A stretch of DNA of 17,100 bases, taken from positions 1 to 17,100 of the forward strand of contig RGAX01000040.1 in the NCBI GenBank assembly GCA_009919985.1, given 5' to 3'. The notes beneath the pieces were generated by a model. That model was not told the DNA's origin. It did not search any database and saw only the letters and a list, made by a program, of their open reading frames with translations. The translations under genes were made by a program, and so were the position numbers. How positions within the stretch are numbered: the first letter of the stretch is position 1; each line of letters opens with the position of its first letter. Source of the DNA: Opitutaceae bacterium. GTDB lineage: Bacteria; Verrucomicrobiota; Verrucomicrobiia; Opitutales; Opitutaceae. Shown here piece after piece: positions 1 to 7,615 of this stretch.

Positions 1-1026
1 CACATCCAAGCCGCCGCCGGCCTCACCCCTTGGCCCAGGCGCACCCCGCTCAATCCTATCATCCGCGACAGGCGCACCCATAACGGCTACACGGTCGAAA
101 ACGTCGCGTTCGAATCCGCCCCTGGCCTGTTCGTAACCGGTAATCTTTATCGCCCAACCAATCTCACCGCAAAACATCCCGTAGTTCTCACTACCCACGG
201 ACACGCCCGCGCGGTCGTCACGCCCGCCGATTACGACACGCACGCGCGCTTCGCACCCCATGTACAGACGCGCTGCGCCCAACTCGCCCGTATGGGCGCC
301 ATCGTTTTCGCAATCGACATGTTCGCATATGGCGAAGGGATCCAACTTTACGGCCAAGATGCGCACCGCGACCCGCGCGCGATAACGATCCATCTATGGA
401 ACGGGATCCGTGCACTCGATTTTCTACTCGGGCTCCAAGGCGCCGATGCCACACGCGTCGGCGTCACCGGCGAATCCGGCGGGGGAACCCAGACTTTTCT
501 GCTCACCGCGCTCGACCCTCGCGTGACCGTGAGTGCACCGGTCGTGATGGTGTCCGCGCATTTCTTCGGCGGCTGCCCCTGCGAGAGCGGCCGACCCATC
601 CACCGCGGCACTGATTATTTCGCTAGCAACGCCATGATCGCCGCCCTCACCGCTCCGCGCCCGCAACTTCTCGTATCCGACGGCAAAGACTGGACCCTCA
701 ACACCCCCAGTATCGAATACCCCTTTCTCCAAAAAATCTACCACTACTACGGAGCCGCCGACCGCACCGCCAACGTCCACCTTCCCGACGAGGGCCACGA
801 TTACGGTCCTTCAAAACGCGCCGCCGTGTATCGCTTTTTCGCCGCGCAACTCGGCCTCAATCTAGCGGCGACAACCGACGCCAGCGGGCAGATCGACGAA
901 TCGCCCGCCACGATTGAGCGGGCGGCGGCCTTGCGGGTATTTACCGCCGATTTTCCTGTGCCGCCTCATGCTCTACACGACGCCGGTGCCATCGAGCGCG
1001 CGCTCGTCAAATTACAACAACCTTAA
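1..1026 (+). CDS. Alpha/beta hydrolase, acetyl-xylan-esterase-like (5' end outside window)
   Basis: The reading frame is open from base 1, so the gene starts before the window; 341 residues plus the stop are visible. An N-terminal stretch (visible residues about 14-52: RTPLNPIIRD, then GLFVTGNLYRP) is typical of the esterase family common in Planctomycetes and Verrucomicrobia. The nucleophile elbow is GESGG, with Ser159 (codon 475-477). A candidate acid is Asp227 or Asp230 in SDGKDW, and the catalytic His is His266 in DEGHDYG. A Cys-Pro-Cys in the FFGGCPCESG loop is also typical of this family. Family members probably remove acyl groups from polysaccharides or small esters; the substrate here cannot be read from sequence. 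The gene converges on the SWIB gene and has no clear terminator of its own in the 100-bp gap. An internal ATG at 292 is not the start, because conserved family sequence lies upstream of it. Confidence 0.9.
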   Translation, partial: HIQAAAGLTPWPRRTPLNPIIRDRRTHNGYTVENVAFESAPGLFVTGNLYRPTNLTAKHPVVLTTHGHARAVVTPADYDTHARFAPHVQTRCAQLARMGAIVFAIDMFAYGEGIQLYGQDAHRDPRAITIHLWNGIRALDFLLGLQGADATRVGVTGESGGGTQTFLLTALDPRVTVSAPVVMVSAHFFGGCPCESGRPIHRGTDYFASNAMIAALTAPRPQLLVSDGKDWTLNTPSIEYPFLQKIYHYYGAADRTANVHLPDEGHDYGPSKRAAVYRFFAAQLGLNLAATTDASGQIDESPATIERAAALRVFTADFPVPPHALHDAGAIERALVKLQQP

Positions 1027-1071
1027 CGCCGCAGCGTCCAGCGTTGGCCCGAAATCAAAACCATCGGGCAC

Positions 1072-1104
1072 AAAAAAACCGCCGCGAGCGAACTCGTGGC
1101 GGTT
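1072..1104 (-). terminator. Rho-independent terminator of the SWIB gene
   Basis: Read on the minus strand, the arms AACCGCCACGAG and CTCGCGGCGGTT enclose a TTCG tetraloop and run directly into TTTTTTT. The 12-bp stem has one A-C mismatch. It begins about 22 bases after the SWIB stop codon. On the plus strand no T-tract follows the hairpin, so it is oriented for minus-strand transcription. The stem alone might still slow convergent transcription from the esterase gene. Confidence 0.85.
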
Positions 1105-1126
1105 GATAAAACGAGGTGTCCTAAAA

Positions 1127-1396
1127 TTAGGAGACGTGCTTCGAGACGAGCTTGGTCATCTCGAACATGCTGACCTTGCCCTTGCCACCGAAGACAACCT
1201 TCAGCGCGGCATCGGCGTTGATCTGCTTCTTGTCCTTCTTGTCCTGGAGACCGTTCTTCTTGATGTAGTCCCACAGTTTCTTGGTGAGCTCCGTGCGGGG
1301 GAGCGGCTTCGAGCCTACGACAGCCGACAGGGCGGCGTCAGGCGTAACAGGTTTCATGAACGCGGCGTTTGGTTTACGAGCAGCTTTTTTAGCCAT
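1127..1396 (-). CDS. SWIB/MDM2-domain protein, small stand-alone
   Basis: This is an 89-residue protein. After a Lys/Ala-rich start (MAKKAARKPN) and a linker, a SWIB-type fold fills residues about 20-89. Recognisable landmarks are LPRTELTKKLWDYIKKNGLQ, then DKKQINADAALKVVFG and a C-terminal helix around VSMFEMTKLVSKHV. The SWIB domain is best known from eukaryotic SWI/SNF chromatin remodelling and from MDM2. Short stand-alone versions occur in Chlamydiae, Verrucomicrobia and some other bacteria, where a DNA-associated role is suspected but not established. The basic N-terminus would suit nucleic-acid contact (inference). The ATG at 1394-1396 has no strong Shine-Dalgarno. The gene lies 148 bp downstream of the ABC exporter pair and ends in its own terminator, so it may be a separate unit. 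Confidence 0.9.
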   Translation of the reverse strand: MAKKAARKPNAAFMKPVTPDAALSAVVGSKPLPRTELTKKLWDYIKKNGLQDKKDKKQINADAALKVVFGGKGKVSMFEMTKLVSKHVS

Positions 1397-1544
1397 AGTG
1401 GATTTGGGTTTATGTGCTTTCGAGTGAAAGCGGATGAGTTCTAGAGCGAGAAACGCCTCGTTTCCGAGTAAAATTTTAAAAAATCGTGCGATTCCTAGAG
1501 GGAGAATGCCTTGACTCTCCTCTGAAAAGAGTGGTCAGCCGCGC
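1397..1544. other. Spacer between SWIB gene and ABC exporter
   Basis: This 148-bp spacer contains an AT-rich block (about 1470-1483) that gives a TAAAAT hexamer on the minus strand, without a convincing -35 partner. It could hold the SWIB promoter. A 5-bp hairpin at 1514-1532 follows the exporter stop codon but has no T-tract. I see no open reading frame of interest. Confidence 0.3.
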
Positions 1545-3410
1545 TCAAACGCGCTCGTCCACCTGCACAAATTGCTCATAAAGCGCGGCGTAACGCCCTC
1601 CCGCATCCAGCAACTGAGCATGCGTGCCCCGCTCGATAATCACCCCCTGATCGAGTACGAGCACCAGATCAGCATGACGAATCGTACTCAAGCGATGCGC
1701 CACCACGAAGCTCGTGCGACCGCGCAACAGCTTGATCAACGCCGCCTGCAGCCGCGCCTCGGTCAACGCATCGATGGAACTGGTCGCCTCATCGAGAATC
1801 ACCAAACGCGGATCCGCCAAAAGCGCGCGCGTGAAACACACCAATTGCCGTTGGCCCACCGAGAGCGCCGCGCCGCGCTCCCCGACTTCGGTCAACAATC
1901 CCTGCGGCAACGCCTCCAGCAGATCCAAGCAGTCGAGTTGCTCCGCGGCCCGCCGAACCTCATCATCCGTCGCCTCAGGTTTCGCGAGACGGATATTTTC
2001 GAGGACGGTACCGCTAAAGAGAAAATTCTGCTGATGCACCATTCCCATCTGCCGATGCAGCGACGCACTCGTGAGCGTGCGAATTTCTCGGCCGTCCACG
2101 AACAACTCACCCGTCGTCGGCAAATAAAATTTCGAAACAAGATTGATGATCGAGCTCTTGCCGCTGCCTGTGTGGCCTACGAGCGCGATGGTTTGGCCGG
2201 GCTCGGCGACGAAGTGGATATCGCGCAAGACCGGTCGCGCCGGATCGTAGCCAAAACTCAATTGACGAAACTCAACCCGCACTCCGCCAGCACCCCCGGT
2301 CGGGACGTGACTCACGCGAGGATCCGGCAATGCCACCGCATCCGGCGCATCCACCCAATCCGGCACCGTGTCGATCAAACGAAATACGCGCTCCGCTCCC
2401 GCCATCGCGACCAGCGCCTGATTGTACTGTGTGCCGATGATCGCGATCGGCGCGAAAAACTGATTCGCCAACAGAAAAAAAGTGATCAACGCGCCGATGC
2501 TCATATCACCATGAAAAACCCGCCAGCCGCCGAACATCAGCAACGTCGCGACGAAAAACTGACTGTTGAGTTCCAGAATTGGCGTAAGAATTGCCGAGGT
2601 ACGAGCGAGCGCGATGTTGTACCGCGAATGGTCCGCGAGCAGGCTGCGGAAAAGTCCGGCGTTGGTTTCCTGTCGTACGAAACCCTGCGTGACGCGAATA
2701 CCGCTCACCGATTCAGCCAGAGTCGCGGTAACCCGACTGAAGCTCGCACTCGCCGCGCGCGAATAGTAGCTCAACTTAACCCGAAAGTGCTGATTGATCG
2801 CCCAGATCAACGGCGCCATCGCGAGCACGATCAAAAACAAAACCCAGTCGCTCCACGCCATCACGACCGCAGCGAAGACCATCGTGCCGCCCTGAATCAC
2901 CGTGACGAAAAGCACATCCTGAATACCGACCCGGACCGATTCCACGTCACTCGTCACCCGCCCGATGATACGACCAATTTTCATGCGATGAAAAAAACTC
3001 ATCGGCTGGCGCTGCACCTTGTCGAAAATATCCGCCCGTAAGCCGCTGACCACCGTCTCCCCGATCTCGAGCGCGTAGCGTTGACGGTAGTGAAACATCC
3101 CATCCGTCAGCAGGGCGAGCAAGCCATAGCCCACGACCCCCAGAGCGATGCCGGAAAAATCGCGCGCGGTGATCGGACCGTTGATCACCAGCGCCATCAC
3201 CCAACCCAGCGCCGGCAATTGTGCCGCGCGAATAAAAGATAATACAATCAGCGCGGTCACTTTGCTTTTGATCGGTGCGGTGTACGTGAACAACCGTCGG
3301 ATCAGCCCCCATTCTAGCGGTTGAGAATCCGTCTCGTTATCATCATCTTCGGGTAAGCGTTGGATCAGACCTATCGGTTTCGGCGAAGGGAGCGGCGAAG
3401 ACGGCTTCAT
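1545..3410 (-). CDS. ABC exporter half-transporter, subunit with catalytic Glu and LSVGQ signature
   Basis: The protein has 621 residues in the usual exporter order: a cytoplasmic N-terminal tail, a six-helix membrane domain (about 45-335) and an ATP-binding domain (about 376-610). Visible motifs are Walker A GHTGSGKS (412-419), Q-loop Gln460/461, Walker B LVILDE with the catalytic Glu541, and the H-loop His572. The signature is LSVGQ (516-520) rather than LSGGQ. It overlaps the preceding exporter gene by 4 bp (ATGA, 3407-3410), so the two are surely co-translated partners. Together they resemble heterodimeric multidrug or lipid exporters such as TM287/288, BmrCD and LmrCD, located in the inner membrane. 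Its Glu541 would build the active ATP site with the partner's canonical LSGGQ. Substrate unknown. Confidence 0.95.
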   Translation of the reverse strand: MKPSSPLPSPKPIGLIQRLPEDDDNETDSQPLEWGLIRRLFTYTAPIKSKVTALIVLSFIRAAQLPALGWVMALVINGPITARDFSGIALGVVGYGLLALLTDGMFHYRQRYALEIGETVVSGLRADIFDKVQRQPMSFFHRMKIGRIIGRVTSDVESVRVGIQDVLFVTVIQGGTMVFAAVVMAWSDWVLFLIVLAMAPLIWAINQHFRVKLSYYSRAASASFSRVTATLAESVSGIRVTQGFVRQETNAGLFRSLLADHSRYNIALARTSAILTPILELNSQFFVATLLMFGGWRVFHGDMSIGALITFFLLANQFFAPIAIIGTQYNQALVAMAGAERVFRLIDTVPDWVDAPDAVALPDPRVSHVPTGGAGGVRVEFRQLSFGYDPARPVLRDIHFVAEPGQTIALVGHTGSGKSSIINLVSKFYLPTTGELFVDGREIRTLTSASLHRQMGMVHQQNFLFSGTVLENIRLAKPEATDDEVRRAAEQLDCLDLLEALPQGLLTEVGERGAALSVGQRQLVCFTRALLADPRLVILDEATSSIDALTEARLQAALIKLLRGRTSFVVAHRLSTIRHADLVLVLDQGVIIERGTHAQLLDAGGRYAALYEQFVQVDERV

Positions 3411-5284
3411 GCGATGCCCTCGGGTTTGTAGTCAAGCGACTGTAGTTCGCGGCCATCGACGAGTTGCAGGCTAGCGACGCGGCGGTAATTACCAGGCTCC
3501 GCCATGAGAGACTCATGCGTGCCGCGTTGGACGATCCGCCCGTTTTCCAGCACGATGATGAAATCCGCGCGGCGCAACGTACTCAGACGGTGCGCGACGA
3601 TGAAGGTCGTGCGACCGGCGATGGCGCGGTCGAGTGCCTCAAAAATCTCATGTTCCGTTTCGCTATCGATCGCGGCCGTGGGATCATCGAGCAACAAGAT
3701 CGCTGGCTCCAACAACACCGCCCGAGCAATGGCGAGGCGTTGGCGTTGGCCGCCGCTGAGGCTATTACCACTCTCCCCGAGTACCGTGTCGTAGCCTTGC
3801 GGCAGCTGAAGGATGAATTCGTGAGCGGCGGCGATGCGCGCGGCGCGCTCGATTTGTTCGCGAGTCGCATCGGGGTGGCCGAAGGCAATGTTGGCCGCGA
3901 CGGTGTTGGAGAAGAGAAAACTTTCCTGGAAAACGAGTCCAATATTTCGCCGTAAATCGTCGAGGTGGATCAGGCGCGCGTCGATACCGTCGATCAATAC
4001 TCGCCCAGCCGTAGGATCGAAAAAGCGCGGGATAAGACTCATCAATACGCTCTTGCCCGCCCCCGTCGCTCCGAGAATAGCCACGCACTGGCCCGGCTTC
4101 ACCTCGAGGTCGATGTCGCGGACTACCGCTTCGGCGCCGTCGTAGGCAAAAGTCACGTTTTCAAAACGGACCCCGCCCGAACTACGCGGGAGCCGGATCG
4201 CTGCTGGAGCGTCTTTCACTTCGACCGGCGCATCCAAGATTTCAAAAACCCGCCGAGCTCCGATCAGTGACTGCTGCACCGAATTTACGATATTGGCGAC
4301 GTTGTTCACCTGTCCGGAAAATTGCTCGAGCAAACCGGAGAAAACGATGAGTCCCGTACCCAACGGCAACTCATCATGAGCGACCAACCAACCGCCATAA
4401 CCGAGCAGCACCATCATGTTAATTCGGGTGAGAAAACCCACCGCCGGAGTAAATAAACTCAAGCGCCAAAAAATCCCGCGTTGCTGATCGTAGCAGGCTT
4501 GATTCGCGGTGGAAAATTTCGCTCGCGCCTCCGCCTCACGACCAAACCCCTTGGTGACCGCGACGCCTTGCAAGCTCTCGGCAAGGATTTGCACCATGGT
4601 TTCGACGAGCGTGCGATTGTGAGCGTACGCCGGCTGAATTTTGCGCGAAAACCACATCGACATCATCACCATTAACGGCGTGGTCGCGAGACAGGCCAAC
4701 GTGAGCGTTGGACTGAGGCTCGCCATGTAAATCAGGTATACGGTGAGCGATACCGCCATGATCACGCTTTGGATCAACACCTGATCGACAAACATCCGGA
4801 CCGATTGCACGTCACCCGTAACGCGCGTGATGATTGAACCGGTTGAGTTCGCATCAAAAAAACGAAAACTCAGCCGCTGCAATTTGTCATACACCTCGCC
4901 ACGTAGATCGACGACAAGACGCTGTTGCACCAGACGATTGACCGAAAGCGCGAGGACGTAGTTGAGCACGGCACGACCGAGCGCGAGAGCCAAAATCAAG
5001 CCGGCGAGCAAGCCGAGCACCTGTAGGGGCGCCCAAGCCATCGGCAAAGCCACATGGAGCGCGTTGGCGCCCATCGGCGTGCGATCCATTTTATGACGGA
5101 TATAATCAATTCCGAGGCCGGTAAAACTAAGCCCACCGATTCCCATCAACAGCAGTAGCAATTGGAGACCAAGAACCTGGAAACAGTGCGCCCGATAGCG
5201 CCACGCGAGTCTGAACAACCGCCGGATCAACGCCGCGTTCGAGAGCGACGCGGCTGCGGCAGAGAGATTCGTGGAAGGCACCAT
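3407..5284 (-). CDS. ABC exporter half-transporter, subunit with degenerate Walker B
   Basis: The protein has 625 residues, with a six-helix membrane domain (about 30-340) followed by an ATP-binding domain (about 370-600). Motifs are Walker A GATGAGKS (405-412), Q-loop Gln453, canonical signature LSGGQ (509-513), and H-loop His565. Walker B reads ILLLDD, so Asp534 stands where the catalytic Glu is expected. Loss of this Glu in one partner is a hallmark of heterodimeric exporters with one degenerate ATP site, and the downstream partner keeps the Glu. The ATG at 5282-5284 is preceded on the minus strand by AAGG at a spacing of 10 bases. A hairpin overlaps that site. The upstream secreted-protein gene ends 60 bp away on the same strand, so co-transcription is possible. 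Substrate unknown. Confidence 0.95.
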   Translation of the reverse strand: MVPSTNLSAAAASLSNAALIRRLFRLAWRYRAHCFQVLGLQLLLLLMGIGGLSFTGLGIDYIRHKMDRTPMGANALHVALPMAWAPLQVLGLLAGLILALALGRAVLNYVLALSVNRLVQQRLVVDLRGEVYDKLQRLSFRFFDANSTGSIITRVTGDVQSVRMFVDQVLIQSVIMAVSLTVYLIYMASLSPTLTLACLATTPLMVMMSMWFSRKIQPAYAHNRTLVETMVQILAESLQGVAVTKGFGREAEARAKFSTANQACYDQQRGIFWRLSLFTPAVGFLTRINMMVLLGYGGWLVAHDELPLGTGLIVFSGLLEQFSGQVNNVANIVNSVQQSLIGARRVFEILDAPVEVKDAPAAIRLPRSSGGVRFENVTFAYDGAEAVVRDIDLEVKPGQCVAILGATGAGKSVLMSLIPRFFDPTAGRVLIDGIDARLIHLDDLRRNIGLVFQESFLFSNTVAANIAFGHPDATREQIERAARIAAAHEFILQLPQGYDTVLGESGNSLSGGQRQRLAIARAVLLEPAILLLDDPTAAIDSETEHEIFEALDRAIAGRTTFIVAHRLSTLRRADFIIVLENGRIVQRGTHESLMAEPGNYRRVASLQLVDGRELQSLDYKPEGIA

Positions 5285-5291
5285 TTGGCCC

Positions 5292-5320
5292 GCACCTTAC
5301 CCCCAGCTGGGCTAGGGTGC
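5292..5320 (-). promoter_or_regulatory. Hairpin over the ribosome binding site of the ABC exporter
   Basis: The arms, read on the minus strand as GCACCCTAGCCC and GGGGTAAGGTGC, flank a short AGCT-centred loop region. The stem is about 12 bp with two mismatches. The AAGG that could serve as Shine-Dalgarno (plus positions 5295-5298) lies in the 3' arm, so folding would hide it. No T-tract follows, which argues against a simple terminator. A regulatory role is inference. Confidence 0.35.
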
Positions 5321-5344
5321 ACGAAACATTTTCAACCCCAGTAA

Positions 5345-5995
5345 TTAATTCCGCTGGCGGGTGCGATTGGGCGTCTGGCCTGAGCTGTTGTTCTGACGTT
5401 TGTTTTGATTCTGCGCGGGTTGCGCTGGAGGAGCCTCAACGACCGGCGGGGCGCTGGCTGCCTGGAGAGAGGCTTGCTCGCGCAGCGCACGGCGACGCCG
5501 CACCTCGGCAGCAACTGCCTCAAGACGACGTTGTTCCTCGGCCGGAGTGGGATTGGCGACCACGCTCTGAGTAAGCGCGTTGGGTACCATCGGCATGCCC
5601 GGCGACGGCAAGGACGCAGGCGCCGAAGCTTGGCCAGATGAAGCTACCTTGACTGCACGTAACGCGAGCGTAAGCGCGCGACCGCCATGATCTACGGTTA
5701 CCGTTTCGTTGTTTGCATCGTAGGTTTTAACAACGAAATCGTGATCCTTTTCATTGAGCTTTACCCATGCGCTGACTTTCCGGGCCGGATCAAAAATACA
5801 AAAACTCATACCCGCGTGTGTTTCCATTACGCCACGTAACTCAATCGGCGCGCCCTCCGTCACTGCCGCACCCGCCGCCGCACCCGAGGGCATAAACGGT
5901 GAATTTGTCGCCAGCTGTGCGTGCACTGCGACTGCGACAACTAACAGCGTAGCCGAAAACCAGCAGATGGAACAAAGTGAGCGAGGGGCGTGCAT
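5345..5995 (-). CDS. Secreted protein of unknown function with basic Gln/Asn-rich tail
   Basis: This 216-residue protein is not one I can assign to a named family. Residues 1-26 form a Sec-type signal peptide with a hydrophobic core (ATLLVVAVAV) and probable cleavage after VHA. Residues about 50-115 look like a small beta-rich domain: IELRGVMETHAGMSFCIFD, then KVSAWVKLNEKDHDF, YDANNETVTVDHGGRALTL and LRAVKV. This alternation of strands recalls the small periplasmic domains of pilus or secretion proteins such as PilP and GspC, but that is only a resemblance. A Pro/Ala linker follows, then a charged helix (about 150-180, EEQRRLEAVAAEVRRRRAL) and a low-complexity C-terminus rich in Gln, Asn, Pro and Arg. 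It sits 80 bp after mgtE and 60 bp before the exporter genes, and a promoter-like element precedes it. Confidence 0.75.
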   Translation of the reverse strand: MHAPRSLCSICWFSATLLVVAVAVHAQLATNSPFMPSGAAAGAAVTEGAPIELRGVMETHAGMSFCIFDPARKVSAWVKLNEKDHDFVVKTYDANNETVTVDHGGRALTLALRAVKVASSGQASAPASLPSPGMPMVPNALTQSVVANPTPAEEQRRLEAVAAEVRRRRALREQASLQAASAPPVVEAPPAQPAQNQNKRQNNSSGQTPNRTRQRN

Positions 5996-6050
5996 GAAAG
6001 GGGTGTGGAACTAGATTAGACGCAGCCCACGCGGTCAAGTGACACACATT

Positions 6051-6079
6051 ATTTTACTCAATGCCTTCATCACGCTCAA
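6051..6079 (-). promoter_or_regulatory. Candidate sigma70-type promoter for the secreted-protein gene
   Basis: On the minus strand TTGAGC (6074-6079) is followed after exactly 17 bases by TAAAAT (6051-6056). These match the consensus -35 at four of six positions and the -10 at five of six. The -35 overlaps the mgtE stop codon. Transcription would start near 6044, giving a leader of about 50 bases. If used, it would separate the downstream genes from mgtE transcription. Confidence 0.45.
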
Positions 6080-7458
6080 AGCAGCGTCCCGCGCATAATT
6101 AAATAGGCCACGCTGAAATAGATAATCAATCCTGTCACATCCACGAGCGTCGCCACAAAAGGAGCACTTGAAGTCGCCGGATCGAGTCCGAGTCGCTTGA
6201 GCAAAAGGGGCAACATCGAGCCCATCAACGATCCCCAAAGCACAATTCCTACCAAGGACAACCCGACCGTGGACGCCACCAAGGGCCAATGCGGGCCATA
6301 AGTATCCGAAAACTGCGACCAAATCGCGATGCGCAAAAATCCGATCACGCCCAAAATCACCCCGAGCGCAGTGCCGGCCGCAAATTCCCGACGCATCACG
6401 CGCCACCAATCGCGCAGCTTAAATTCCCCCAACGCCAGCGCCCGGATCACGAGCGTCGCCGCCTGCGAGCCAGCATTACCACCCGAGCTGATGACCAAGG
6501 GAACGAACAGCGCTAACACCACCGCCTTCGCGATCTCACCCTCGAAAAAACTCATGGCTGTCGCCGTGAGCATTTCGCCTAAGAACAACACCACGAGCCA
6601 GCTCGCGCGCTTCTTCACCATTCGCGAAAGAGCGATCGTAGTGTAAGGCTCATCGAGCGCCTCAGAGCCGCCGAGTTTTTGAATATCCTCCGTGGCCTCT
6701 GCCGCCGCGACATCAAGCATGTCGTCCACCGTCACGATCCCGATCAGCTTCCGCGCCTCATCGGTGACCGGCAAAGCCACGCGGTCGAACTTTTGGAACA
6801 ACTGCAACGCCTTCTCGCGATCATCTGTGGGCGAGAGTGTCGCATGATTGCCATCCAGCAACTCGGACACCGGTCGATCCAACGGTGAAAGCAGAAAGCG
6901 CCGTACGCGAATATCGTCGATCAAGCGCCCTTCGGCATCGACGGCGAAGACGACATTCAACGTTTCGCGATCATAACCATGCTCACGGATATAATCGAGC
7001 GCCTCACGCACGGACCACTTGGGCTGCACGGCCACGTAGTCGAGTGTCATCATTCGCCCAACACTATGCTCAGGATAAGCGAGTAATGCCTGCGCCACCT
7101 GCCGCTCGTCTGGCGTGAGCATGGCCAACATCTGCATAGCCACATCAAGTGGCAGCTCGTCCAAAAAAGCCGTGCGATCGTCTGGCGGCAATGCATTCAA
7201 CAACGCTGACGCATGCTCTTGAGTGAGCATTTTGAGCAATTTTTTCTGCGGCTCAATCGACAGATAAGAAAAAGTCGCCACCGCCAGCTCCCGCGAACTC
7301 AACCGAAACAACGCTGCCAATTCCTCGATGTGCATCTCCGCAATCAACGGAGCCAAATCCATCGGCAGCCACGGCTCGAGGTACTTCTTCAACGCCACGC
7401 CGTCTTTTCGGGCAAGCAACACGGAGAGATCGACTTTGACGTTGGCCTGAACGGGCAT
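6076..7458 (-). CDS. mgtE: MgtE-family magnesium transporter/channel
   Basis: With the chosen start the protein has 460 residues, close to the usual 450-475. The order is a superhelical N-domain (about 10-130), two CBS domains (about 136-195 and 200-258), a connecting helix, and a five-helix membrane domain (about 285-457). Landmarks are SGGNAGSQAATLVIRALALG (325-344) and DPATSSAPFVATLVDVTGL near the last helix, with Asp440 matching the pore Asp known to bind Mg2+ in Thermus MgtE. In characterised members the N and CBS domains sense cytoplasmic Mg2+ and close the pore when it is plentiful. I chose ATG 7456-7458 because it leaves about ten residues before the first helix, as in the family. A GTG at 7510-7512 with GAGGG seven bases upstream would add 18 residues and cannot be excluded. 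The gene diverges from the TetR gene. Confidence 0.93.
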   Translation of the reverse strand: MPVQANVKVDLSVLLARKDGVALKKYLEPWLPMDLAPLIAEMHIEELAALFRLSSRELAVATFSYLSIEPQKKLLKMLTQEHASALLNALPPDDRTAFLDELPLDVAMQMLAMLTPDERQVAQALLAYPEHSVGRMMTLDYVAVQPKWSVREALDYIREHGYDRETLNVVFAVDAEGRLIDDIRVRRFLLSPLDRPVSELLDGNHATLSPTDDREKALQLFQKFDRVALPVTDEARKLIGIVTVDDMLDVAAAEATEDIQKLGGSEALDEPYTTIALSRMVKKRASWLVVLFLGEMLTATAMSFFEGEIAKAVVLALFVPLVISSGGNAGSQAATLVIRALALGEFKLRDWWRVMRREFAAGTALGVILGVIGFLRIAIWSQFSDTYGPHWPLVASTVGLSLVGIVLWGSLMGSMLPLLLKRLGLDPATSSAPFVATLVDVTGLIIYFSVAYLIMRGTLL

Positions 7459-7512
7459 GGCAAGACTAGAGCGATTAATTTTGCCGTTACAATCACCAGT
7501 TGCGCCGACCAC

Positions 7513-7602
7513 CCAATAACCCTCGATTCCCTATATCGGCCCAAGCTGCAGGCCTCGAAGCCAAAATTATATTGCTCTGGAAACTGAAAAAACGATTATA
7601 GT
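7513..7602. promoter_or_regulatory. Divergent promoter region between mgtE and the TetR gene
   Basis: Two perfect TATAAT hexamers occur on the minus strand (7566-7571 and 7595-7600), both placed to serve mgtE, with no strong -35 at the ideal distance. On the plus strand TATAGT (7597-7602) preceded by TTGCTC (7572-7577, 19-base spacer) could serve tetR; the start would then be near 7609, making the message almost leaderless. Overlap of the two directions suggests mutual interference or joint control. Which hexamers are used is inference. Confidence 0.4.
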
Positions 7603-7606
7603 TTCC
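7579..7606. promoter_or_regulatory. Inverted repeat, candidate operator for the TetR regulator
   Basis: GGAAACT (7579-7585) and AGTTTCC (7600-7606) are perfect inverted copies separated by 14 bases of AT-rich DNA. The repeat ends nine bases before the tetR ATG and covers the candidate -10 elements on both strands. TetR-family proteins bind as dimers to such palindromes and usually repress their own gene and neighbours. The 14-base gap is within what large-spacing TetR operators show. Assignment to this regulator is inference from position. Confidence 0.45.
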
Positions 7607-7615
7607 TTCGTAGTC

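Noticed and set aside
1514..1532. Short hairpin after the ABC exporter stop codon
   Set aside because: Only 5 bp of stem with a 9-base loop and no following T-tract; too weak to call a terminator.
1572..3041. Long open frame (489 codons) on the plus strand opposite the ABC exporter gene
   Set aside because: Arg/His/Gln-rich shadow translation with no recognisable fold; the opposite strand encodes a full ABC subunit with every motif in place.
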